Below are positions 1 through 9,533 of a stretch of DNA of 64,000 bases, piece after piece. A program made the position numbers and the translations under genes. The stretch covers positions 124,001-188,000 of the forward strand of contig NZ_JAKMHX010000016.1 of assembly GCF_022048975.1 (NCBI RefSeq), written 5' to 3'. The notes under the pieces are model-generated. The model was not told the origin of the DNA and did no database searches. It saw only the letters and a list, made by a program, of their open reading frames with translations. The stretch's first letter is position 1, and each line of letters starts with the position of its first letter. The DNA is from Sporosarcina cyprini. Its GTDB lineage: Bacteria > Bacillota > Bacilli > Bacillales_A > Planococcaceae.

Positions 1-904
1 TGACGATGTTCTGCCCGAACGATGGCGCCTTGGATACTGTCTCCATCGCTTCGCCCCAGGCTGCTGCAAATCGCTTCCCTTCCGGCTTCACTTCTGGCTG
101 CGGCGTCGAACCTTCGTAATATTCATCCGTGATGGAACGGAGCGGCCAGAGATGAACCGTGATGGCCGTCACGATGAATGTGACAACGAGCGTTACCCAG
201 AAATAAAGATTCCACATACTCATCAAATCGAGTGTTTTCGCTACGACCACCATAAAGGTTGCAGAAACGGTCGAGAAACCCGTTGCAATGATGGCCGCTT
301 CTTTGGCGGTATATTTCCCCTCTTTATAAACCCGATTGGTAATGAGCAGCCCTAATGAATACGAACCGACGAAAGAGGCGACGGCATCAATCGCAGAACG
401 GCCCGGTGTCCGCCAGATTGGCCGCATGACAGGCTGCACGAGGACTCCGACAAATTCCAGCAATCCGTACCCGACCAACAGCGCCAAGAAAATAGCGCCA
501 ATCGGAACGAGCAAACCAACAGGAATCACAAGTTTATTCAATAAAAACGGTCCCATGCCCGGTTCAAACAGCCAAGCCGGCCCGATATTAAAAATAAGCA
601 TGATGCCGACAATCAAGCCGATGACTTTGAAAAACGAGAAAATCATATTCACTTTCGATTTCTTCCATGTTCCTGAAGCAAACGGATAGACTGCACCAGC
701 CAAAATGACTAACAGCGCATAATACGGTAGCGCACCAGCTGCGTTTGTCTGAATCCACGTCACGATATGGTCAAGCATGATTGAATTCTTTTCACCAATT
801 GTAATGGGCACAAAAAACATGAATGCCCCGATTGCACTGAACACAAAAAACTTCCACATCCCCGGAGTTGAACGGGTTTTCACACTTTCCTGCAATTGAG
901 CCAT
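1..904 (-). CDS. YjiH family nucleoside-recognition-domain membrane protein (3' end outside window)
   Basis: The reading frame opens at an ATG at 904 with a good ribosome site (GAGGTGAGG) and runs off the window after about 301 codons with no stop, so the C-terminus is missing. The product is a polytopic membrane protein: hydrophobic stretches begin near residues 20, 60, 90 and 125, and polar loops include GTWKKSKVN and NRVYKEGKYTAKEAA. The pattern fits the YjiH / nucleoside-recognition-domain family, whose members often sit in histidine-utilisation loci. It follows hutI by about 85 bp on the same strand, so it is probably the third gene of the hut operon and may handle histidine or a breakdown product. 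The transport role is inferred from position only. Confidence 0.72.
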   Translation of the reverse strand, partial: MAQLQESVKTRSTPGMWKFFVFSAIGAFMFFVPITIGEKNSIMLDHIVTWIQTNAAGALPYYALLVILAGAVYPFASGTWKKSKVNMIFSFFKVIGLIVGIMLIFNIGPAWLFEPGMGPFLLNKLVIPVGLLVPIGAIFLALLVGYGLLEFVGVLVQPVMRPIWRTPGRSAIDAVASFVGSYSLGLLITNRVYKEGKYTAKEAAIIATGFSTVSATFMVVVAKTLDLMSMWNLYFWVTLVVTFIVTAITVHLWPLRSITDEYYEGSTPQPEVKPEGKRFAAAWGEAMETVSKAPSFGQNIV

Positions 905-988
905 CTTCCTCACCTCTCATTTGAATATTCAATCTTCTCTCGTTACAAGAAAGCCGTGAATGCTTCTCCCGCCATTCACGGCTATTTC

Positions 989-2242
989 TTATCCTACAAC
1001 CCGTTTCCCTTTCTTCCACACTTGCCCGACATGGTTCACGCCGAACAAATACTGCAATTCTTGATAGTTGGACGCATTCCACAGGACCACATCACCTTGC
1101 TTGCCAACTTCCAACGATCCGATCTTTTCCTCCATCCGGATGGCGCATGCCGCATTCATTGTTGCAGCAACAAGCGCTTCCGCCGGTGTGAGACGCATGG
1201 ATATACAAGCCAGATTCATGACGAGTGGCATTGACGTAGTCGGCGATGAGCCCGGATTGCAATCGGTCGAAATGGCGACCGCCACCCCTTCATCAACCAT
1301 CTGGCGCCCTTTCGCCGCTTCTTCCCTTAGGAACAGCGCCGTTGCAGGCAATAGACATGCAATAACACCAGCTTCCGCCATATTCCGAATCCCTTCATCC
1401 GACGCTTTCAATAAATGCTCCGCCGAAATCGCACCGACTTTCGCAGCAAGCTCCGCCCCGCCATACGATTCAATTTCATCCGCATGGATTTTCGGGATCA
1501 ACCCGTACTTCTTCCCAGCTTCAAGAATCCGCTCCGATTGCTCCGGCGTAAACACTCCGACTTCACAGAATACGTCGTTGAATACGGCTAACTTCTCTTC
1601 CGCTACGACTGGAAGCATGTCATTGATAATGCTATTAATATATTCTTCTTCATTCCCTTTATATTCTTGCGGAACGGCATGTGCCGCCATGAATGTCGGC
1701 ACGAGGTCGATCGGATGAAGCTCCTTCAGCCGTTTCATCGCCCGCAGCTGCTTCAGCTCTGTTTCGAGGTCAAGCCCATAGCCGCTTTTCCCTTCCACTG
1801 TCGTGACGCCATGCGCGAGGAACGAATCCAGGCGCTTGGAAGCTTGCTCGATCAAGTCATCCTCTGTCGCTTCCCGTGTCATGCGGGTCGTCGCATGAAT
1901 GCCGCCGCCCGCATTCATGATATCCATATACGTGGCGCCTTCCAGACGCATTTCAAATTCCCGTTCTCGGCTGCCGCCGAAGACGACATGAGTATGAGGA
2001 TCAACAAGACCTGGCGTAACAAGGCCTCCTGTCGCATCGACCACTTCCGCTTCCTTGGAACGCTCCCCATACTTGCGTTCCAGCTCTTCCGTTGTGCCAA
2101 CTGCTTGAATGACGCCGTCTTCTATCCATACACTGCCATCCTCAATAATGCCGAGCTCCGACATATCCTTGCGTTTTCTCGGACCGTTCTCTCCGCGAAT
2201 TGTCGCTAGCTGTGCTGCATGTTTAATCCAAACCGGTTTCAA
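989..2242 (-). CDS. hutI: imidazolonepropionase HutI
   Basis: Hydrolyses 4-imidazolone-5-propionate to N-formimidoyl-L-glutamate, the third step of histidine degradation, in the cytosol. The 417-residue length is normal. The amidohydrolase metal site is visible as DPHTH (H83, H85), with the later STDCNPGS segment typical of HutI. The start is a TTG at 2242 whose TTGA overlaps the hutU stop (TGA at 2241-2239). An AAGGTGAG ribosome site lies just upstream inside the hutU end, so the two genes are translationally coupled. The hutH, hutG and hutP genes are not in the window. Confidence 0.95.
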   Translation of the reverse strand: MKPVWIKHAAQLATIRGENGPRKRKDMSELGIIEDGSVWIEDGVIQAVGTTEELERKYGERSKEAEVVDATGGLVTPGLVDPHTHVVFGGSREREFEMRLEGATYMDIMNAGGGIHATTRMTREATEDDLIEQASKRLDSFLAHGVTTVEGKSGYGLDLETELKQLRAMKRLKELHPIDLVPTFMAAHAVPQEYKGNEEEYINSIINDMLPVVAEEKLAVFNDVFCEVGVFTPEQSERILEAGKKYGLIPKIHADEIESYGGAELAAKVGAISAEHLLKASDEGIRNMAEAGVIACLLPATALFLREEAAKGRQMVDEGVAVAISTDCNPGSSPTTSMPLVMNLACISMRLTPAEALVAATMNAACAIRMEEKIGSLEVGKQGDVVLWNASNYQELQYLFGVNHVGQVWKKGKRVVG

Positions 2243-3912
2243 GAATTCTCACCTTCCAGCATTGGGATATGAACCCCTTTTTCCTTCGCCGTCTTAATGG
2301 CGAGATTGTATCCTGCATCGACATGGCGCGCGATGCCCATGCCAGGGTCTGTCGTCAAGACGCGTTCCAAACGCTCTTCCGCTTCCTTCGTGCCGTCTGC
2401 AACAATGACCATGCCGGCGTGCTGCGAATATCCCATACCGACGCCGCCCCCGTGGTGGACCGACACCCACGTCGCCCCTCCGACCGCATTGATCATCGCA
2501 TTTAAAATAGGCCAGTCAGATACAACATCCGAGCCATCCTTCATCGCTTCCGTCTCGCGGTTTGGCGAGGCGACAGAACCGGAATCGAGATGGTCGCGGC
2601 CAATGACGATTGGTGCGCTGATTTCACCACTTGCGACCATGTCGTTAATAATCTTTCCAAAGCGTGCCCGTTCGCCGTATCCAAGCCAGCAAATCCGGGA
2701 CGGCAAGCCTTGGAACTGAATTTTTTCCTGGGCCATTTTGATCCAATTGCAAAGATGCGTATTATAGCTGAATTCACGAAGTATCACTTCGTCCGTCTTG
2801 CGGATATCTTCCGGATCACCGGATAATGCCACCCAGCGGAAAGGCCCTTTCCCTTCGCAGAACTGCGGACGGATGTACGCCGGAACGAATCCAGGAAAAT
2901 CAAACGCGCGCTCGACTCCTTCGTCCTTCGCCACTTGGCGAATGTTGTTCCCATAGTCGAACGTAATCGCGCCTTTATCCATCATGTCGATCATGGCCGC
3001 TACATGCTTTGCCATGGATGCTTTTGAACTTTTCACATACTCTTCCGGATTTGATCCGCGAAGTTCCGCTGCTTCGGCAAGTGTCATGCCGGAAGGGATA
3101 TAGCCATTGAGCGGATCATGTGCCGATGTCTGGTCTGTCAGTACATCCGGATTGAAGCCTCTAGCGATCATCTCAGGGAGAACGTCTGACGCATTACCAA
3201 GCAATCCAATCGACAGCGCCTTCCCTTCCTTCTTGGCTTCTTCCGCCAGACGGATCGCTTCATCAAGAGAATCCGTTTTAACGTCCGTGTATCTTGTTTC
3301 AATTCGGCGGTCGATTCGCGTCTCATCTACTTCCACCGCGATGCAGACGCCGCCTGCCATTGTCACGGCAAGCGGTTGAGCCCCGCCCATGCCGCCAAGG
3401 CCAGCCGTCAGCGTGATGGTTCCTTTCAGAGAGCCGCCAAAATGCTGTTTCGCTAGTTCTGCAAACGTCTCATACGTTCCTTGCACGATCCCTTGCGAGC
3501 CGATATAAATCCAACTTCCCGCCGTCATTTGGCCGTACATCATCAGACCTTTCTTATCGAGCTCATGGAACGTATCCCAATTCGCATACGCCGGAACAAT
3601 ATTCGAATTTGCAATTAAGACGCGCGGTGCGTTTGCATGGGTTTTAAAAATGACGACTGGCTTTCCGGACTGGATGAGCAACGTTTCATCATTCTCCAGC
3701 TCCTTCAGCGACCGGACGATCGCGTCGAAACTCTCCCAATTCCGCGCTGCCTTGCCGATGCCGCCATAGACAACGAGGTTTTCCGGATGCTCCGCCACGT
3801 CAGGATGCAGATTATTCATCAACATCCGAAGCGCCGCTTCCTGCTGCCATCCTTTCGTATTCAATTCCGTCCCCCTGTATTGAACTACCTTCTCCATTGT
3901 ATCCGCTTTCAT
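2239..3912 (-). CDS. hutU: urocanate hydratase HutU
   Basis: Converts urocanate to 4-imidazolone-5-propionate using a tightly bound NAD+ as electrophile; second step of histidine degradation. The 557 residues match the family length of about 550-560. Characteristic segments include [18 protein letters not shown] near the start, the glycine-rich [12 protein letters not shown] and the C-terminal [17 protein letters not shown]. The ATG at 3912 follows an AAAGGGGG site. It is the first gene of the visible hut operon; an AT-rich stretch of about 200 bp separates it from the AraC gene and should hold its promoter. Confidence 0.96.
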   Translation of the reverse strand: MKADTMEKVVQYRGTELNTKGWQQEAALRMLMNNLHPDVAEHPENLVVYGGIGKAARNWESFDAIVRSLKELENDETLLIQSGKPVVIFKTHANAPRVLIANSNIVPAYANWDTFHELDKKGLMMYGQMTAGSWIYIGSQGIVQGTYETFAELAKQHFGGSLKGTITLTAGLGGMGGAQPLAVTMAGGVCIAVEVDETRIDRRIETRYTDVKTDSLDEAIRLAEEAKKEGKALSIGLLGNASDVLPEMIARGFNPDVLTDQTSAHDPLNGYIPSGMTLAEAAELRGSNPEEYVKSSKASMAKHVAAMIDMMDKGAITFDYGNNIRQVAKDEGVERAFDFPGFVPAYIRPQFCEGKGPFRWVALSGDPEDIRKTDEVILREFSYNTHLCNWIKMAQEKIQFQGLPSRICWLGYGERARFGKIINDMVASGEISAPIVIGRDHLDSGSVASPNRETEAMKDGSDVVSDWPILNAMINAVGGATWVSVHHGGGVGMGYSQHAGMVIVADGTKEAEERLERVLTTDPGMGIARHVDAGYNLAIKTAKEKGVHIPMLEGENS

Positions 3913-4095
3913 TTTTGACGACCCCCTTTTTTCGTTACTTTCATTCTATAGGTAATGTTCGGTTAATTGTTTATATTATTTTGTTATTACTTATACTTTC
4001 ACAGCCGTTTAACGAGGTTTTTATATTTTATTTCACATTTTTATATAATGTCTCTATCCTTTTGTCCTTTCATGGACTTGCAGCCTTTCTAATAG

Positions 4096-4119
4096 AAAAA
4101 GGCGAGAGATAACCTCGCC
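4096..4119 (-). terminator. intrinsic terminator of the AraC-type gene
   Basis: Read on the minus strand, GGCGAGG and CTCTCGCC form a short GC-rich hairpin followed by a run of U. It starts just past the stop of the AraC gene and separates it from hutU. Confidence 0.75.
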
Positions 4120-4123
4120 GTTG

Positions 4124-5557
4124 CTACCTGTTTCTATATTGATTAGGCGTCAGCCCAGTCGCTTCCTTAAAACGCCTGCTGAAATACGTTGCATGGGTAA
4201 ATCCAGCAGCCATGGCAACATCCGCAATCGACAAATCCGTTTCTTGCAATAAACGCTCAGCTTCCTCCACCCTTTTTTTCAGCAAGGAGTCACTGAATGA
4301 CTCCCCAGCCTCGCTCGCATATTTCCGGCTCAGCGTGCTCTTATGCATGTTCAATTCTTCCGCACAAGCAGCGAGGCTCCAGGAGGCATTCCAATAATTT
4401 AAGGCAATGCGCTCCCTCACTTTTTCTTCGACAAGCGTGGATTGCCTCGAAACGATCTGTGCTGTTCCGAAAAGCGTAGTGACAAATGTGATGAACGACT
4501 CGACGATCCGGTAAACGACAGGCTCCCGGATGATCGTTTCGAATAGGGTTAAATAAGCGCTCTCCGCCGCCTCCGATATGAGTGATTTTGATGTCATGTA
4601 ACGCCGCACTTGTGCCAAGATGCTCGTCAAACGGATCCGTACCATCTCGGGGTTCGGGTACGGTGCGGATAACGTCAGGAAATCTTGCTCCATCCAACTT
4701 CTAATTTCGGCAGATTGCTGTTTTTCCAACATCTCAATCCATTTCCTCTGTTCAAGTGGCGATAAAAATGGATCCAAATCCCGCCAATGGATGTCTTTCT
4801 CCTCCAATGTAAGAATATCGTACCCGTCATAAAAGATTCGTTCGTGAAACCGGCGCATCTTCCTGTAAAGCTCACGATAGCTGATCCGCTTTGTTCCTTC
4901 ATGCAAATAGATCGTCAAAAGCGTATCCGACTGGTATTTCCATTCAGAGAAGAAGGCACGGTATGCTTCCTGAAGTTCGGCAGACTCTTTCATTTCATGG
5001 ACAACGAGAACAAAATCCGAAAATGGAAACACATCATAACGGGTCGGAAAATCGTACCTTTCCAGTTCTCTCACGAGATAACGCAGCTTATCCAGATGAG
5101 ACGGGGCGATCAAGCCAATAAGCAATAACCGGTCTGGGTATGTATTGCCTACCAGGAAGTCTTCATAGGTGAGGGGCAGGTCGGATTTGTTCTGCCGTTT
5201 CAGCTGCACTTTTTCATTGCGCCGCCGAAACCTAAGCTGCTGGACATGCGATATGAGCCGCTCCGGCTGCAATGGCCTAAACAGGATATCTTCCGCTTTC
5301 ATTGACAAAGCCTCGTACACGGTTTGAAAAGTACGTTCAGATGATAGGCCAAGCCATTTCACATGAGCAGGTATGGTCATTTTCCCTTCGGTAATGAACT
5401 TCATGTCGATAATATAGAAATCGGCCTCATGCATCCATTCCAAATCTGCAGCCTGCTCTGCAATCGTTACTTGCATATCATTCCATTGCGATGTGAGGAG
5501 CCATTTCAACCCTTGTGATTCAAGCGGGTCATGAAGAAGCATATAGATGTGCATCAT
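4124..5557 (-). CDS. AraC-family transcriptional regulator with a degenerate receiver-like N-terminus
   Basis: A 477-residue protein. The C-terminal 100 residues are a clear double helix-turn-helix of the AraC/XylS type (WSLAACAEELNMHKSTLSRKY, then SIADVAMAAGFTHATYFSRRF and GLTPNQYRN). The first 115 residues resemble a response-regulator receiver in layout (MHIYMLLHDPLESQGL, then ADFYIIDMKF where the phospho-acceptor strand would be), but the acidic pocket is poor, so phosphorylation is doubtful. The middle portion has no domain I recognise. It lies upstream of hutU on the same strand behind its own terminator. Regulation of hut is possible but only suggested by proximity. The start could be either of two adjacent ATG codons after GAAGGTGA. 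Confidence 0.82.
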   Translation of the reverse strand: MMHIYMLLHDPLESQGLKWLLTSQWNDMQVTIAEQAADLEWMHEADFYIIDMKFITEGKMTIPAHVKWLGLSSERTFQTVYEALSMKAEDILFRPLQPERLISHVQQLRFRRRNEKVQLKRQNKSDLPLTYEDFLVGNTYPDRLLLIGLIAPSHLDKLRYLVRELERYDFPTRYDVFPFSDFVLVVHEMKESAELQEAYRAFFSEWKYQSDTLLTIYLHEGTKRISYRELYRKMRRFHERIFYDGYDILTLEEKDIHWRDLDPFLSPLEQRKWIEMLEKQQSAEIRSWMEQDFLTLSAPYPNPEMVRIRLTSILAQVRRYMTSKSLISEAAESAYLTLFETIIREPVVYRIVESFITFVTTLFGTAQIVSRQSTLVEEKVRERIALNYWNASWSLAACAEELNMHKSTLSRKYASEAGESFSDSLLKKRVEEAERLLQETDLSIADVAMAAGFTHATYFSRRFKEATGLTPNQYRNR

Positions 5558-5627
5558 TTCACCTTCGTTTTACTTGAGTTTCGAAACTAGTTTCACTTAT
5601 TCGGCAGGGCCTCTCTTAGCAAAAGAA

Positions 5628-5646
5628 GGGAGAAACGGAATCTCCC
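5628..5646 (-). terminator. probable terminator after the 2-hydroxyacid dehydrogenase gene
   Basis: On the minus strand GGGAGA and TCTCCC pair over a 7-base loop and are followed by TTCTTTT. It lies directly after the dehydrogenase stop. The stem is short. Confidence 0.5.
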
Positions 5647-5654
5647 AACACCCC

Positions 5655-6617
5655 TTACACAATGCGATTATCCGGCTCCTGGCCTTCCAACACAGCCAGA
5701 ATGGCTTCGGCATTCATTTGCATCATCGCTTTCCTTGTCTCCACCGTTGCACTGCCGATATGCGGCAAGGCCGTTACACTCGGCAGCGTGAGCAATGGGT
5801 GATGCTTGGAAACCGGTTCTTTTTCCCAGACATCTAGACCGGCGCCCCAAATCGTTTCATTTATCAGCGCTTCATACAGCGCGTCTTCATCGATAATCCC
5901 ACCGCGCGACATGCTGATCAAGGTCGCCGTTTTTTTCATAAGACCCAGTTCCCGCTGCCCGATCATTCCGGCGGTTTGTTCTGTCAAAGGCGCCAAAACA
6001 ACGACATGATCTGCGCTCTCTAATAATTGTTCCAGCTCCGCGTATTCACAACCATATTTCTGTTCAACTTCCACTTTCCGGCTCCGGTTATGATACAGGA
6101 CACGCATGTTGAAACCGCTGGCACGCCGCATGACCGCTTCCCCGATCCGGCCCATTCCGATAATGCCGAGCGTCTTTCCGCCCACATCCATTCCCGTAAA
6201 GCCCATCGGTGTCCAGGATAACCACCCGCCATGGCGCAATTCCCGTTCCGCGCGATTCAGCCTGCGCGCCGTTGCCAGCAGCAAGGCAAACGCCAAATCA
6301 GCCGTCGTCTCGGTGAGCACATCCGGCGTATTCGTGACGATAATTCCCTTGTCCTTCGCGGCATTTATATCAATATTATTGAATCCTACCCCCATATTGG
6401 CGATGACTTTCAATGGTCCAGCCGCTTCCAGCAGCTCGCGATCAATACGATCTGAAACGACTGTCCATAGTGCATCCACTTGTGCAATTTCCTCTTGCAA
6501 TACGGAACGGCGCACGGCCGATACATCGGAGTCCCACATCCTGACTTCAAACTTCTCCCGAAGCGGAGCTACTATCTCCTCCGGCAACTTTCTTGTAATG
6601 AACACACTCGGTCTCAT
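5655..6617 (-). CDS. D-isomer specific 2-hydroxyacid dehydrogenase (glyoxylate/hydroxypyruvate reductase type)
   Basis: NAD(P)H-dependent reductase of 2-keto acids, 320 residues from the chosen start. The Rossmann fingerprint GMGRIGEAVMRRA sits mid-protein. The family catalytic set is present: Arg in SMSRGGIIDE, the Glu region at WEKEPV, and His in LPHIGSATVETR. The ATG at 6617 (MRPSVF) has a GGGAGGTAAGGGG ribosome site; an upstream in-frame ATG at 6644 lacks one. The best subfamily match by eye is GhrB/GyaR-like glyoxylate or hydroxypyruvate reductase, but substrate cannot be fixed from motifs. It appears monocistronic. Confidence 0.88.
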   Translation of the reverse strand: MRPSVFITRKLPEEIVAPLREKFEVRMWDSDVSAVRRSVLQEEIAQVDALWTVVSDRIDRELLEAAGPLKVIANMGVGFNNIDINAAKDKGIIVTNTPDVLTETTADLAFALLLATARRLNRAERELRHGGWLSWTPMGFTGMDVGGKTLGIIGMGRIGEAVMRRASGFNMRVLYHNRSRKVEVEQKYGCEYAELEQLLESADHVVVLAPLTEQTAGMIGQRELGLMKKTATLISMSRGGIIDEDALYEALINETIWGAGLDVWEKEPVSKHHPLLTLPSVTALPHIGSATVETRKAMMQMNAEAILAVLEGQEPDNRIV

Positions 6618-6729
6618 TCCCCTTACCTCCCGATATCGTTTCATCTATCGTAGCATAATTCAGTCATTGACTAACAAACGAATAACACCTACCCATGCTT
6701 TGCACAATGTTAGACAGGTAAAAGAAAAA

Positions 6730-6767
6730 AACGTCCCACAGCCGCTTCACCCGGTCCGCAGAACGTT
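6730..6767 (-). terminator. probable terminator of the moaA operon
   Basis: On the minus strand AACGTTC and GGGACGTT enclose an imperfect stem containing CCG/CGG, followed by a run of seven U. It lies just past the moaA stop at the end of the Moco operon. Confidence 0.55.
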
Positions 6768-6774
6768 TTCTTCC

Positions 6775-7785
6775 TCACCCTCCAATATAGCTCATATCAA
6801 TCTTCTTGCGGTTTTTCGCCGTCTGTTCCGTTCGCTCATCGGAATACCGGTCGCCGCGCCGCTCCCATACGGAGACAATTCGGTCACGAACCTCATCATC
6901 GGGCATTTCACTGCGGATCAACTCGCGTAAGTCGAAGCCGCTGGATGCAAATAGGCAGGTGTACAGCTTGCCTTCCGAAGAAAGCCTTGCCCGTGTACAG
7001 GAGGAACAGAAGGATTCCGATACAGACGTGATGAAACCGACTTCCGCGCCATTGTCGAGATAGCGGTAGCGTTTCGCAACTTCGCCGAAATACGCTTCCT
7101 CGGCAGGCTCCATCTCGTACTCCTCTTTCAGCATGTTATAGATTTCCTTCTTCGTAACGACCTTCTCAAAGCTCCAGCCGTTGTCGTTGCCGACGTCCAT
7201 GAATTCAATGAACCGTAGCGTAATGCCCCGTTCCTTGAAATAGGAAGCCATCGGCAGGATTTCCTTTTCGTTGACGCCTTTTTGTACGACCATGTTCATT
7301 TTGATGTCAAAGCCGATTTCCTTCGCTCGATCGATATTGGAAAGGATGAGATCCGGCTTGATGCCGCGGCCGTTCATTGCTCCGAACAGCTCCGGATCGA
7401 GCGCATCCAGACTCATATTCAACCGGCGGAGACCCGCTTCATAGAGCGGCTTGGCGTACTGGCCAAGCAGCACACCGTTCGTCGTCAGCCCGATATCCTC
7501 AATTCCCTCGATATCCATCAGCCTGGCAATCAAATTGGGAAGATCCCGCCGCATCAATGGCTCGCCACCCGTCAACCTGAGCTTCTTTACGCCAAGAGAG
7601 GCAAAAATGCGTGATAATCGCTCGATCTCTTCAAATGACAGCAGTTCGCTTTTCGGCAGAAACGCATAATCATCACCGAATACCTCTTTGGGCATGCAGT
7701 ACGTACATCTGAAGTTGCATCGGTCTGTCACTGAAATCCGTAAATCACGGATCGGGCGCCCAAGCTTATCAACGATCGCCTCCAT
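6775..7785 (-). CDS. moaA: GTP 3',8-cyclase MoaA
   Basis: Radical-SAM enzyme that, with MoaC, converts GTP to cyclic pyranopterin monophosphate, the first step of molybdenum-cofactor synthesis. From the ATG at 7785 (AAAGGAGAG site) the radical-SAM CX3CX2C motif is C23/C27/C30 ([10 protein letters not shown]). A second cluster motif lies near the C-terminus ([11 protein letters not shown] then YTCLF). The protein ends in the essential Gly-Gly (SYIGG). Length 336 residues is normal. The gene overlaps the 3' end of mobA by 17 bp and is the last gene of the six-gene Moco operon. Confidence 0.96.
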   Translation of the reverse strand: MEAIVDKLGRPIRDLRISVTDRCNFRCTYCMPKEVFGDDYAFLPKSELLSFEEIERLSRIFASLGVKKLRLTGGEPLMRRDLPNLIARLMDIEGIEDIGLTTNGVLLGQYAKPLYEAGLRRLNMSLDALDPELFGAMNGRGIKPDLILSNIDRAKEIGFDIKMNMVVQKGVNEKEILPMASYFKERGITLRFIEFMDVGNDNGWSFEKVVTKKEIYNMLKEEYEMEPAEEAYFGEVAKRYRYLDNGAEVGFITSVSESFCSSCTRARLSSEGKLYTCLFASSGFDLRELIRSEMPDDEVRDRIVSVWERRGDRYSDERTEQTAKNRKKIDMSYIGG

Positions 7786-8359
7786 CTGATTCTCTCCTTT
7801 CCAACACACCGGGTGTATTCATATTCTCGAAAACCTTAGCAGGGTTGCTTGTCAATGAACAGCCATCCACCCACTGGACGCCGATCTTTTCCTGCACTTC
7901 CATCACGCGTCTACGCCCGCTCTCCAGTGCTTGCCGCAATTCAGCCTTTGCCGAGGCATCCCACACCGAAACGAGCGGATGCTTCTTACCGTCTAAAACG
8001 ACTGCCGTCACTCCCGATTGGTGCCTCTTTAGCAGTTCACCAATCACGCCCGGCTCCATGAAGGGCATATCACACGGCAACACGACATAATGATCGGCTT
8101 TTATTGACTCCATCCCGGATAAAATGCCCGCAACCGGACCTTGTCCTGCAATCTCTTCCTGATCCGTCACAATCTTGATTCCTTCTGGAAACTGCGGCAC
8201 CAACTCCGGTCTTGTGACAATTAGGCACGCTTCACAAAAAGGAGCCATTGCCTGAAGAGTGTACTTAAAATACGGAACCCCTTCCCACTCCGCGAATGCT
8301 TTAGGCGAGCCGAATCGGCTGGACAAGCCACCTGCAAGGACAATTCCGGCCGTCCGCAT
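7769..8359 (-). CDS. mobA: molybdenum cofactor guanylyltransferase MobA
   Basis: Attaches GMP to molybdopterin, making the guanine-dinucleotide form used by enzymes such as respiratory nitrate reductase. The nucleotide-binding fingerprint [15 protein letters not shown] is at the N-terminus, and PCDMPF supplies the metal-binding Asp. I start it at the ATG at 8359, whose first bases overlap the moaD stop (TGATG) and which has a GGAGG just upstream. That gives 196 residues, normal for the family. An in-frame ATG 33 bp earlier would lie inside moaD. Confidence 0.93.
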   Translation of the reverse strand: MRTAGIVLAGGLSSRFGSPKAFAEWEGVPYFKYTLQAMAPFCEACLIVTRPELVPQFPEGIKIVTDQEEIAGQGPVAGILSGMESIKADHYVVLPCDMPFMEPGVIGELLKRHQSGVTAVVLDGKKHPLVSVWDASAKAELRQALESGRRRVMEVQEKIGVQWVDGCSLTSNPAKVFENMNTPGVLERRESDGGDR

Positions 8360-8592
8360 CAACCTCCGCTCACAGGAGGGATGAATGCGCAAACGTCTCC
8401 GGATCGGATCGTATCTTCCTTTAACACATATTCTTCATTTACCGCGACTTGAACGTTGTCTGCACCAAAACCCGGGTATGCCGATTCCGCCCAGTCGAGC
8501 AGCTCCGCAACAGTCAGTTCTTCCCGATCCAGCGTCTCCTCGCCTTTCCCGGCCACATCTCGCAACCTAGCAAAATACTTTACTGTAATCAA
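8359..8592 (-). CDS. moaD: molybdopterin synthase small subunit MoaD
   Basis: Ubiquitin-like sulfur carrier of molybdopterin synthase. The TTG at 8592 follows GGGGTGGAG (inside the end of moaE) and gives a 77-residue protein beginning MITVKYFARLRDVAGKGEE and ending PPVSGG, with the C-terminal Gly-Gly that is thiocarboxylated by MoeB. The long upstream in-frame extension overlaps moaE and is not expected to be translated. Gene order moaE-moaD-mobA is tightly packed. Confidence 0.95.
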   Translation of the reverse strand: MITVKYFARLRDVAGKGEETLDREELTVAELLDWAESAYPGFGADNVQVAVNEEYVLKEDTIRSGDVCAFIPPVSGG

Positions 8593-8593
8593 C

Positions 8594-9034
8594 TCACTCC
8601 ACCCCTTTCGCCGGATATTTTTTCTGCGCACCGATCCACTCTTCGCCATCTTCCCAAATCTCTTTTTTCCAAATCGGAACGACTTCCTTAATGCGGTCGA
8701 TGGCGTACTCATTGGCCTCATACGCCGCTTTCCGATGCGGGGACGAAACAGCGATAACGACTGCAATATCGGAAATTTGGAGCTCCCCGATTCGGTGGGC
8801 TATCGCAACTCGAACCCCCGGCCATCTTTCCTCCATCTCCGCTCCGATTTCGGCCATCTTTCTCTCCGCCATCGGAACATAAGCTTCGTACGATAAATAC
8901 AGCGTCCGTACGCCATGTGTCCATTCCCGTACATTGCCGGTGAAGACGGTCACTGCCCCCGCTGACGGATGCAGGACGTAATCCATATATTTTTTTACTT
9001 CAATCGGATCCTCAACAATTTCAAACGGTTTCAT
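8594..9034 (-). CDS. moaE: molybdopterin synthase catalytic subunit MoaE
   Basis: Large subunit that, with MoaD-thiocarboxylate, converts cyclic pyranopterin monophosphate to molybdopterin. Family landmarks are GAVTVFTGNVREW near residue 30, AHRIGELQISD, SPHRKAAYEA and the lysine-containing PIWKKEIWEDG close to the active site. About 146 residues, normal length. The ATG at 9034 overlaps the end of mobB; a GTG six bases earlier is an alternative start. Confidence 0.94.
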   Translation of the reverse strand: MKPFEIVEDPIEVKKYMDYVLHPSAGAVTVFTGNVREWTHGVRTLYLSYEAYVPMAERKMAEIGAEMEERWPGVRVAIAHRIGELQISDIAVVIAVSSPHRKAAYEANEYAIDRIKEVVPIWKKEIWEDGEEWIGAQKKYPAKGVE

Positions 9035-9533
9035 ACGCACGCCCCCCTGCTATCCATTTGACAAACCATTCATCGATTTCCCGTTCATTCTCCCGCGAAT
9101 CAATATGCATACAATCCGTTTCGATATCGGGACAGCCAATCACAAGCTGTTTCCCTTCTATACTTCGCAGGGAGTCCCAATCTTCCTCGTTTCGAAGGAG
9201 CATCACTTTTTCTCCTTTTTCCCCTTTATAGCCTTCTATTAATAAAACATCCGACTGTCCTAGAGATACGAGCGTTTTCAGCTGCATAAAGTCAGGTTCT
9301 TCATTCCAGATGAATTGAACCGAACCTCCTCCCGCGACGAGTGTCGCATCTGCACCGTTTGCTAAAAATGTACCGGTATCTGTTCCTTCATCAGGCATCA
9401 CGGGCTTGCCGCCATGGCCATGGTGTTTCAGTACGGCGACCGAGACTCCCTGTTCCTTGAGCAAGCGCACCCATCTTGATATGAGTGTCGTTTTCCCGCT
9501 GTTTTTATAGCCGACGACATGCAATGTTTTCAT
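9021..9533 (-). CDS. mobB: molybdopterin-guanine dinucleotide biosynthesis adaptor MobB
   Basis: P-loop GTP-binding protein that assists MobA. The Walker A motif GYKNSGKTTL follows the N-terminal beta strand directly, and VLLIEGYKGEKGEK matches MobB. The ATG at 9533 overlaps the moeA stop (ATGA), which argues for this start over a GTG nine bases upstream. About 170 residues. Confidence 0.92.
   Translation of the reverse strand: MKTLHVVGYKNSGKTTLISRWVRLLKEQGVSVAVLKHHGHGGKPVMPDEGTDTGTFLANGADATLVAGGGSVQFIWNEEPDFMQLKTLVSLGQSDVLLIEGYKGEKGEKVMLLRNEEDWDSLRSIEGKQLVIGCPDIETDCMHIDSRENEREIDEWFVKWIAGGRAYETV

Noticed and set aside
6106..6930. 274-residue plus-strand frame across the dehydrogenase and moaA
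   Set aside because: Shadow of two real minus-strand genes and their terminator.
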